Below, in pieces: positions 1 through 4,862 of a DNA stretch of 5,323 bases. The stretch lies in NCBI GenBank assembly GCA_937891445.1, contig CALAFV010000022.1, forward strand, positions 1-5,323. The letters are read 5' to 3'. A program made the translations under genes and the position numbers. The notes under the pieces were generated by a model. It was not told where the DNA came from. It saw nothing but the letters and a program-made list of their open reading frames with translations, and ran no database searches. Source of the DNA: an uncultured Phycisphaerales bacterium. GTDB taxonomy: Bacteria; Planctomycetota; Phycisphaerae; Phycisphaerales; UBA1924. Every line of letters starts with the position of its first letter. Positions within the stretch are counted from its first letter, which is position 1.

Positions 1-1946
1 GCAAGTTCCCCGGCGGCTTCCGCAAGCGCGAGGGCGCGCCCAACGAGAAGGAAATTCTGACGATGCGGATGATCGACCGCCCGATCCGTCCGCTGTTCCC
101 CGACGGCTTCATCGACGAGATCCAGATCCAGGTCTTCGTGATGAGCCACGACCAGGAGAACGACTCGGACGTGCTGGCGGGGACGGCGGCCTCGGCGGCG
201 CTGGCGATCAGCGACGCGCCGTTCGAGGGGCCGATCGCGACGGTCCGCGTCGGGCGCGTGCACACGGAGGACGGCCCCCGGTTCGTCATCAACCCGACGA
301 TCTCGCAACTTGAGTTCTCCGACCTGGACATGGTGCTCTCGGGCCACAAGGACGGGATCAACATGATCGAGGTCGGGGCGGCGGAGGTGGACGAGGCGTC
401 GATGCTCGCCGCGATCGAGTTCGGGCAGGAGCACATCCGCCAGACGCTCGAACTGATCGACGAACTGGTGGCCAAGGCCGGCAAGCCGAAGGTGATGGGG
501 GAACTGGCTCTGCCGACGCCGGAGATCACCGAGCAGGTGCGCCAACTGGCGGAACGCGACCTCACCGCCGCGCGACAGATCCCCGGCAAGCAGGCCCGCA
601 ACGAAGCGGTCGACGCGCTGCGCACGAAGATCCTGGACGAGCACTTCCCCATCAAGGCTGACGGGACGTACGCCCAGTACGCCGAGAGTGTGAAGCGGCG
701 CTCGATGGCGAAGGAGGCGTTCAAGCGCCTTGAGGAGACGATCACGCGGCGGCTGATCGTCCAGTCCGGCGTCCGGGCCGACGGTCGCAAGCCGACGGAG
801 ATCCGTCCGATCGAATGCCGCGTGGGCATCTTCGCCCGCACGCACGGGTCGGCCTTCTTCCAGCGCGGCGAGACGCAGTCGCTGGTCTCCTGCACGCTCG
901 GGACGGGCAAGGACGAGCAGATCGTCGACGGCCTCATCCCCGAGTACTCCAAGAAGTTCATGCTCCACTACAACTTCCCGCCCTTCGCCACCGGCGAGGC
1001 CAAGCGGATCACCGGGCCGGGCCGGCGCGAGATCGGCCACGGCGCGCTGGCGGAGCGGAGCCTGCTGGGCGTGCTCCCGTCGCCGGAAGAGTTCCCTTAC
1101 ACGATCCGCCTGGTCAGCGACATCACCGAGTCCAACGGTTCGTCGTCGATGGCGTCGGTGTGCGGCGGGTGCCTGGCGCTGATGGACGCGGGCGTGCCGA
1201 TCAAGAACACGGTCGCCGGCATCTCGATCGGCCGCTTCACGGACGAGAACGGTGAGAACGAGGTCTTCGTCACCGACATCATCGGCGAGGAGGACTTCTT
1301 CGGGGACATGGACTTCAAGGTCGCCGGCACGCGCGACGGGATCACGGGGATCCAGGTGGACCTCAAGGCCCGCGGGCTCTCGGTGGCGCAGATCGAGAAG
1401 ATCTTCGAGCAGGCCCGGCAGGGGCGGCTGCAGATCATCGAGTTGATGGAGGCGACCCTCCCCGCGCCGCGTCCGGAGATTTCCGTGCTGGCGCCGCGGC
1501 TGGTCACGCTCAAGATCAACCCGGAGAAGATCGGCAAACTCATCGGCCCCGGCGGCAAGACGATCCGCGGCCTGCAGGACAAGTACGGCGTCACGATCGA
1601 CGTCGAGGATGACGGCACGGTGTTCGTCGCCGCTCCCAGCGGCGAGGCGATCGACCTTGCCCGCTCGGAGATCGAGGCGCTGGCCGAAGAGATCAAGATC
1701 GGCACGATCTACACCGGTAAGGTCGTGTCCACCAAGGACTTCGGCGCATTCGTCGAACTCGCCCCCGGCACGGACGGGATGTGCCACATTTCTGAACTGG
1801 CCGAGGGCTACGTCAAGAGCGTCCACGACGTGGTCAAGGTCGGGGACGTGGTGAAGGTGAAGGTCATCCAGATCGACGATCAGGGCCGCATCAAGCTCAG
1901 CCGCAAGGCCGCCCTGGCGGAGATGGCCGCGTCCGAGGGGCAGTGA
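1..1946 (+). CDS. pnp: Polyribonucleotide nucleotidyltransferase (PNPase), 5' end outside window
   Basis: PNPase degrades RNA 3' to 5' by phosphorolysis, releasing nucleoside diphosphates; it works as a trimer in the cytoplasm and often joins RNA-decay complexes. The first complete codon is at 3 and 647 residues are visible. By comparison with E. coli PNPase (711 aa) about 70 N-terminal residues lie off the left edge. The remains of the first RNase PH-like core include the IDRPIRPLFP motif (about 72-104). The all-helical middle domain follows (roughly 430-760), then the second, catalytic RNase PH core from GVRADGR (about 765). That core carries FxRGETQ, GRREIGHG (RR at 1023-1028), TESNGSSS (1125-1148, phosphate site) and the acidic GEEDFFGDMDFK stretch ending at 1319. 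A KH domain with a GPGG loop (1545-1556) and an S1 domain (about 1701-1910) complete the normal order. The protein ends soon after S1, as in most bacteria. No internal stop or frameshift is seen. Identification is very secure. Confidence 0.98.
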   Translation, partial: KFPGGFRKREGAPNEKEILTMRMIDRPIRPLFPDGFIDEIQIQVFVMSHDQENDSDVLAGTAASAALAISDAPFEGPIATVRVGRVHTEDGPRFVINPTISQLEFSDLDMVLSGHKDGINMIEVGAAEVDEASMLAAIEFGQEHIRQTLELIDELVAKAGKPKVMGELALPTPEITEQVRQLAERDLTAARQIPGKQARNEAVDALRTKILDEHFPIKADGTYAQYAESVKRRSMAKEAFKRLEETITRRLIVQSGVRADGRKPTEIRPIECRVGIFARTHGSAFFQRGETQSLVSCTLGTGKDEQIVDGLIPEYSKKFMLHYNFPPFATGEAKRITGPGRREIGHGALAERSLLGVLPSPEEFPYTIRLVSDITESNGSSSMASVCGGCLALMDAGVPIKNTVAGISIGRFTDENGENEVFVTDIIGEEDFFGDMDFKVAGTRDGITGIQVDLKARGLSVAQIEKIFEQARQGRLQIIELMEATLPAPRPEISVLAPRLVTLKINPEKIGKLIGPGGKTIRGLQDKYGVTIDVEDDGTVFVAAPSGEAIDLARSEIEALAEEIKIGTIYTGKVVSTKDFGAFVELAPGTDGMCHISELAEGYVKSVHDVVKVGDVVKVKVIQIDDQGRIKLSRKAALAEMAASEGQ

Positions 1947-1973
1947 AGCCGCCCCTGGTTTTTGACTCCCCCC

Positions 1974-1986
1974 CGAACGACGTTCG
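1974..1986. repeat. 13-bp palindrome just after pnp
   Basis: CGAACGACGTTCG is a perfect inverted repeat around a single central base, 28 bases after the pnp stop. In RNA it could form a small stem just before the larger GC hairpin at 1993-2020, helping protect the pnp 3' end. As DNA it resembles a regulator site, and it lies between a TTGACT hexamer (1962-1967) and a GATCAT hexamer (1986-1991) that are 18 bases apart. It is close to a Gram-positive-type LexA box, but the spacer between GAAC and GTTC is 3 rather than 4. Its role is unknown. Confidence 0.35.
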
Positions 1987-1992
1987 ATCATC

Positions 1993-2020
1993 CGGCCCCG
2001 GGGTTAACCCCCCGGGGCCG
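1993..2020 (+). terminator. GC-rich hairpin, probable pnp terminator
   Basis: The arms CGGCCCCGGGG (1993-2003) and CCCCGGGGCCG (2010-2020) are perfectly complementary over 11 bp, with a six-base TTAACC loop. The hairpin lies 46 bases after the pnp stop. What follows (TCGTATGTTG) has several T residues but no continuous T run, so this is not a textbook intrinsic terminator. It may instead be a stable 3'-end or pause hairpin. The stem is so strong and so placed that ending the pnp transcript is the simplest reading. Confidence 0.65.
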
Positions 2021-2026
2021 TCGTAT

Positions 2027-2038
2027 GTTGTGAACAAC
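2027..2038. repeat. Short palindrome upstream of the cold-shock promoter
   Basis: GTTGTGAACAAC is an inverted repeat of five bases around GA. It lies ten bases upstream of the candidate -35 hexamer at 2048. It could be an operator for the downstream gene or, as RNA, a small hairpin followed by TTT. The repeat is short and could be chance. Confidence 0.3.
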
Positions 2039-2047
2039 TTTCGCCAC

Positions 2048-2078
2048 TTGCCATCAGGCTATTGCGGTCCTGTATCAT
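2048..2078 (+). promoter_or_regulatory. Candidate sigma70-type promoter for the cold-shock gene
   Basis: TTGCCA (2048-2053) and TATCAT (2073-2078) each match the -35 and -10 consensus at five of six positions. They sit in a local stretch that is less GC-rich than the rest of the window. The 19-base spacer is longer than the usual 17, which weakens the call. The predicted transcription start is near 2085, giving a leader of about 258 bases before the cold-shock start codon. Confidence 0.45.
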
Positions 2079-2084
2079 GGCTTT

Positions 2085-2342
2085 TTAACCGGACCTTGCC
2101 CGGTCGGTCGATGGGTTTGGTAACTTAGGCGGACATTGGGTCCGTCACTCGTGGTTGTGTGATGGGGGGAGGTTGGGAGTGCCACGGTTGGCGCGAGTCC
2201 CGGCGGAGCCGGAGGGGAGCCTGGAGCGGGACCGGTCCTGCGCGGATCGGGGCGGCAAGAGTCGCCCTGTGCGCACGAAGGGAGGACCGGTGGGTGCTCG
2301 GCGTTGGCCTGTGTGGGACGAAGGAAGAACGGGGTGACTGCA
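2085..2342 (+). ncRNA. Putative structured 5' leader of the cold-shock gene
   Basis: No coding region with a convincing start or protein-like composition is seen here. Four short stem-loops can be drawn. One is ACCGG/CCGGT (2088-2092 with 2100-2104). The second is CGGAC/GTCCG (2130-2134 with 2140-2144). The third is CCGGC/GCCGG (2200-2204 with 2208-2212). The fourth is a 7-bp stem with one G-U pair and an AAGA tetraloop (2250-2267). The self-complementary words GGACCGGTCC (2229-2238) and GTGCGCAC (2269-2276) add further pairing options. Cold-shock genes such as E. coli cspA have long leaders whose fold controls translation with temperature, so a similar role is inferred. No known riboswitch or small-RNA family was recognised, and GC-rich DNA yields short stems by chance. 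Confidence 0.4.
2331..2337 (+). promoter_or_regulatory. Ribosome binding site deciding the cold-shock start
   Basis: GGGGTGA contains GGTGA, complementary to the 3' end of 16S rRNA, and leaves five bases before the ATG at 2343. A competing site, AAGGAAG (2321-2327), would instead serve an in-frame GTG at 2334 and add three residues. The ATG is preferred because of the closer fit and the more usual start codon. Confidence 0.55.
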
Positions 2343-2630
2343 ATGAGTGCGGAACCACGATCCGTGATCACGGAGACAGAGGGGGTGGTCAAGTGGTTCG
2401 ACCCCAAAAAGGGGTTCGGCTTTATCATCGGCCCGGAGCAGCAAGACGTCTTCGTTCACTATTCGAAGATCGAAGGAGACGGCTTCCGGGTGCTGAAGGA
2501 TGGCTCGACCGTTCGCTATGAGGCGGTGCTGACCGAGAAGGGGTGGCACGCGACCAAGGTCGTGCGGCTGGACCCGCCGGAGATCACGGTGCCGCCGCGT
2601 CGGGGCTACGCTCGCTCGCCGCGCAGGTAG
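2343..2630 (+). CDS. Cold-shock domain protein (CspA family)
   Basis: A 95-residue single-domain nucleic-acid-binding protein of the cold-shock family. Such proteins bind single-stranded RNA or DNA and act as RNA chaperones or antiterminators in the cytoplasm. The domain spans about residues 12-76. VVKWFDPKKGFGFI contains the RNP1 motif KGFGFI (residues 23-28), and VFVHYS (36-41) is RNP2. The usual aromatic residues W18, F19, F25, F27, F37, H39 and Y40 are present. It differs from the roughly 70-residue E. coli proteins by an 11-residue N-terminal lead and a basic, proline- and arginine-rich tail (about 78-95, ending RSPRR), which may add RNA affinity. The start is ATG 2343; an in-frame GTG at 2334 and a TTG at 2304 are alternatives. 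It is separated from pnp by a hairpin and a long leader, so it is probably transcribed on its own, possibly together with the kinase downstream. Confidence 0.95.
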   Translation: MSAEPRSVITETEGVVKWFDPKKGFGFIIGPEQQDVFVHYSKIEGDGFRVLKDGSTVRYEAVLTEKGWHATKVVRLDPPEITVPPRRGYARSPRR

Positions 2631-2643
2631 AGCCCCCCGTTAT

Positions 2644-2662
2644 GGGGTGGGGATCGGGTGGG
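2644..2662 (+). other. G-quadruplex motif ahead of the kinase gene
   Basis: Four G runs (4, 4, 3 and 3) are separated by loops of 1, 3 and 1 bases, which meets the standard G3+N1-7 pattern with very short loops. It lies on the coding strand between the cold-shock stop (2630) and the kinase ATG (2677), ending 14 bases before the start codon, where a folded RNA could hinder ribosome loading. The stretch CCCCCC at 2633-2638 could pair with the first G runs instead, making a competing hairpin. Its function is inferred only. Confidence 0.55.
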
Positions 2663-2676
2663 CCTGACCCGCGCCG

Positions 2677-3543
2677 ATGGGGCACCGCGTGGTTGGAGGC
2701 GTGCTGATCGGATTGGGGATCGGGGTGCTTGTGACCGCCGCCGCGGCGTGGGTGGTGCTGCGCCGGCAGTTGGCGAGGATCCGGCGTGCCGAGCGGCGTG
2801 CCCGCGCCGCCGAGCGAATGGCCGAGATCGGGGCCATGACCGGGGGGCTGGCCCACGAGATCAAGAACCCGCTTTCAACGATCGGGCTCAACGCTCAACT
2901 CCTGGCCGAGTCCATCGGCGAACTGCCGATCCCCGACGAACTGCGCTCCCGCCTCCAGATTCGGATGAACGCCCTCCGCCGCGAGGTGGACCGCCTGCGG
3001 GACATCCTCGCGGACTTCCTCGCCTTTGCCGGAAAGGTCCACGTCGAGCCGGTCAAGACAGATCTGAATAGTCTGATCGGCGAACTGGTGGACTTCTACC
3101 TCCCCGAGGCGGAGCGGCACGGCGTGCGGCTGCGGCCGGCCCTGTGGAAGGACCCGGTCATCGCGACCGTGGACCCGAAACTTATCAAGCAGGCCCTGCT
3201 GAACCTGGTGATCAATGCCACGCAGGCCATCGTCGGCCGAGGCGGCGCCGCTCCCAACGCCCCGAGGGAGATCATCCTCCGCACCGGCGTGGGGCGCGAG
3301 GCCGACAGCGGGCCGGTCGCGATCATCCACGTCATCGACACCGGGCCGGGTATGGACGAGCAGACGCTCGGGCGGATCTTCACGCCGTACTTCACGACCA
3401 AGTCCGGCGGCTCGGGCCTGGGGCTGCCGACGGCCCGCCGGCTCATCGAGGAGCACGGGGGGCGGATCGACGTCCACTCGGAGGTGGGCAAGGGGTCGGA
3501 CTTCGTGATCACGCTGCCGGTGACCCCGCCGCCTCGCGGCTGA
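2677..3543 (+). CDS. Membrane-anchored sensor histidine kinase without sensor domain
   Basis: A 288-residue two-component histidine kinase, which autophosphorylates on His and passes phosphate to a response regulator. One N-terminal transmembrane helix (about residues 5-28, rich in V, L, G and A) leads into an Arg/Ala-rich helical linker (29-48). The HisKA dimerisation domain has the H box AHEIKNPL, with phospho-acceptor H60. The ATPase domain shows the N box LLNLVINATQAI (N176, N180), G1 box DTGPGMD (221-227), F box IFTPYFTTK (234-242) and G2 box GSGLGL (245-250). All catalytic boxes look intact, and the boxes resemble the NtrB/ZraS group. There is no periplasmic, PAS or HAMP domain, so the signal may come through the membrane helix or a partner. 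An in-frame stop 12 bases upstream makes ATG 2677 the first possible ATG; only a weak ribosome site is visible. No response regulator lies in the window. The 46-base gap suggests possible co-transcription with the cold-shock gene. Confidence 0.95.
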   Translation: MGHRVVGGVLIGLGIGVLVTAAAAWVVLRRQLARIRRAERRARAAERMAEIGAMTGGLAHEIKNPLSTIGLNAQLLAESIGELPIPDELRSRLQIRMNALRREVDRLRDILADFLAFAGKVHVEPVKTDLNSLIGELVDFYLPEAERHGVRLRPALWKDPVIATVDPKLIKQALLNLVINATQAIVGRGGAAPNAPREIILRTGVGREADSGPVAIIHVIDTGPGMDEQTLGRIFTPYFTTKSGGSGLGLPTARRLIEEHGGRIDVHSEVGKGSDFVITLPVTPPPRG

Positions 3544-3549
3544 GCGGCG

Positions 3550-3714
3550 CTACTCCGGCACCGTTGCCACTTGCGTCGAGGTGGCCGTGGGTCGGTGCAC
3601 GGCGGCACGCGACCGGAAGTAGCGGTCCCGGTCTGACTGGCCGCAGCCGGCGGCCAGAAGCATGCCGGCGAGAAGGACGAAGGGCAGCGCGCGGCGGCAT
3701 CGTGGGCGGCGCAT
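3550..3714 (-). CDS. Small putative lipoprotein, 54 aa
   Basis: A 54-codon reading frame running opposite to its neighbours, with a typical lipoprotein signal peptide. The start MRRPRCRR is strongly basic, followed by the hydrophobic stretch ALPFVLLAGMLLAA and a lipobox AAGC, with Cys24 as the predicted lipidated residue. The mature part would be only 31 residues, polar and basic (GQSDRDRYFRSR, then a Thr/Ala/Val-rich end). The start ATG has a GGAG ribosome site (plus-strand 3724-3727) with nine bases between. About 83% of third codon positions are G or C, as in genes of this genome. The stop lies six bases from the kinase stop, so the two genes converge. I recognise no family. Alanine at lipobox position -3 is accepted but less common than Leu. 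A role at the inner or outer membrane is inferred. A chance reading frame remains possible at this length. Confidence 0.65.
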   Translation of the reverse strand: MRRPRCRRALPFVLLAGMLLAAGCGQSDRDRYFRSRAAVHRPTATSTQVATVPE

Positions 3715-3874
3715 CGGTAACGGCTCCGACGGCGGAGGGAGGCTTGGCGTTGGGGTGTGGGGCCCCGCCTGTCGCCGGACGAATCGGCCCGGCGTGGGGC
3801 TGGGGCGCGGCGGGGCGGCTCGCGGACCAGTGGCGCGGTGCGTGCCGCGAGGTTCCTGCCGCTTGGGTGGGGCG

Positions 3875-3899
3875 GCGCCGGCCTCTATCGGACCGGCGC
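3875..3899. repeat. GC hairpin upstream of the TIM-barrel operon promoter
   Basis: GCGCCGG (3875-3881) pairs perfectly with CCGGCGC (3893-3899) across an 11-base loop. A bulged A would allow two further pairs. On the plus strand only GTTTG follows, so a terminator for upstream transcription is possible but weak. It ends three bases before the -35 hexamer at 3902. The rest of the spacer 3715-3874 is very GC-rich with several G runs and shows no supportable gene. Confidence 0.35.
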
Positions 3900-3901
3900 G
3901 T

Positions 3902-3929
3902 TTGACGGACCCCGAGGGGCCATTACGAT
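3902..3929 (+). promoter_or_regulatory. Sigma70-type promoter of the isomerase-queG operon
   Basis: TTGACG (3902-3907) matches the -35 consensus at five of six positions. TACGAT (3924-3929) matches the -10 consensus at four, including the key first TA and final AT. The spacer is 16 bases. Transcription should begin near 3936, giving a leader of about 45 bases before ATG 3981. The spacer contains the small inverted repeat CCCCGAGGGG (3910-3919). Confidence 0.6.
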
Positions 3930-3938
3930 CCCCTGCCG

Positions 3939-3950
3939 CCGGACGTCCGG
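3939..3950. promoter_or_regulatory. Perfect 12-bp palindrome at the predicted transcription start, possible operator
   Basis: CCGGACGTCCGG is fully self-complementary and falls a few bases after the predicted start of transcription near 3936. This position suits a dimeric repressor. No regulator gene is adjacent and the site is seen only once in the window, so chance in GC-rich DNA cannot be excluded. Confidence 0.35.
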
Positions 3951-3980
3951 AAGCAATGGGGTGGGGGACAAGGAACGCTC

Positions 3981-4862
3981 ATGCTCAAGCCCGCCTTCAG
4001 CACGGTCGCCTGCCCCGAGTGGACCCTTGACCGCGTCCCTGCCGCCGCGCGGGAGTTCGGCTTCGGGGCCGTGGAACTCCGCACCTTCGGGCCCGCCTCC
4101 AGCGACCTGCCCTGCGACCCGGCCCTCACGGAGGAGAGCAAGACCCGGGCGGCCTTCGCCCGCCACGGCATCGAGATCGTCTCGCTGGCGACCTCCTGCC
4201 GCTTCGACGAGCCGATCCTGCCGCCGGTGATCGGCGCAGTGATCTCAGACACCGAGCGGTCGGTGCGCGAGGCGAACCGGGCGGTGGATCTGGCGATCGG
4301 GCTGGGGTGTCCGGTGGTGCGCGTCTTCGGCTTCGAGATCCCGGCGCGCGAGCGGCGCGTCTCCGGGCTGGCCCGGATCGCGGACCGGCTGCGCCTGGTG
4401 CTCGACCACGCCCGGGCCAGCGGCGTGAAGATCGCTGTGGAGAACGGCGGGTCGTTCCCGCGGGCGCTGGACCTGCTGGAGATCCTCGACGCCGTGCGGC
4501 ACCCGCTGCTGGGCGCCTGCTACTCCATCGACCAGGGGCACGCGGCCGGCGAAACGCCCGCGGATGCGGTGCGAGAACTGGGCGACCGCCTGCTGATCGC
4601 GAGGCTGAAGGACTGGAAGGCAGGGCGTCCGGCGCCGCTGGGCGAGGGGGAACTGCCCTGCCGCGAGTATGTCACGGCGCTCGCCGAGGCCGGGTTCGAT
4701 GGGCCGGTGGTTTACGAATGGCCACGGATGTGGGTGCGGGACATCGAGCCGGCCGAGACCGTGCTGCCGCGGGCGGCGCGGACGCTGTACTCGTGGATCG
4801 GCGGGGAGGCCGATGCCGCCGGAGCGGGGCAGCAGGGGGCGGCGAGATTGTCGGGTGTCTGA
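3981..4862 (+). CDS. Sugar phosphate isomerase/epimerase family TIM-barrel protein
   Basis: A 293-residue protein of the xylose isomerase-like TIM-barrel superfamily (AP endonuclease 2 fold), whose members isomerise or epimerise sugars and related compounds using a bound divalent metal. It has no signal peptide and should be cytoplasmic. Family landmarks run in order: VELRTF on an early strand (E32), VENGGS (E154), SIDQGHA (D184, H187), ARLKDW (K210, D211), the GEGELP turn (221-226) and VVYEW (E246). By spacing, E154, D184 and E246 match three of the four metal ligands of D-tagatose 3-epimerase and IolI-like proteins. The fourth position, normally His, is R208. The true substrate cannot be told from the sequence. 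AGGA at 3971-3974, six bases before ATG 3981, supports the start. The short Ala/Gly-rich tail after about residue 273 looks disordered. Its stop lies inside the start of queG, so the two are translated from one message. Confidence 0.88.
   Translation: MLKPAFSTVACPEWTLDRVPAAAREFGFGAVELRTFGPASSDLPCDPALTEESKTRAAFARHGIEIVSLATSCRFDEPILPPVIGAVISDTERSVREANRAVDLAIGLGCPVVRVFGFEIPARERRVSGLARIADRLRLVLDHARASGVKIAVENGGSFPRALDLLEILDAVRHPLLGACYSIDQGHAAGETPADAVRELGDRLLIARLKDWKAGRPAPLGEGELPCREYVTALAEAGFDGPVVYEWPRMWVRDIEPAETVLPRAARTLYSWIGGEADAAGAGQQGAARLSGV

Noticed and set aside
1097..1705. Long reading frame antisense to pnp (about 200 codons)
   Set aside because: It lies wholly within a confidently assigned gene, has a Ser/Pro/Arg-rich composition typical of antisense shadows in GC-rich DNA, and shows no domain or signal.
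1974..1986. LexA (SOS) box of the Gram-positive type
   Set aside because: The half sites CGAAC and GTTCG are present, but the spacer is one base too short and no SOS gene follows.
2085..2342. Known small RNA (SRP RNA, 6S, tmRNA, RNase P RNA) in the long gap
   Set aside because: None of the conserved sequence cores of these RNAs could be found.
2075..2549. Overlapping minus-strand frames covering the cold-shock leader and gene
   Set aside because: They overlap the secure cold-shock domain gene, are Pro/Arg-rich and lack start signals.
2875..3608. Long antisense frames across the histidine kinase
   Set aside because: The kinase boxes are unmistakable on the plus strand, and the antisense translations are low-complexity with no recognisable fold.
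3740..3825. Second G-quadruplex in the spacer before the isomerase operon
   Set aside because: There are several G3-G4 runs, but nowhere four such runs within the allowed loop lengths.
3144..3905. Plus-strand frame of 253 codons starting inside the kinase and running into the spacer
   Set aside because: It is an Arg/Gly/Pro/Ala-rich frame shadow with no domain. It begins within the kinase gene in another frame and has no ribosome site.
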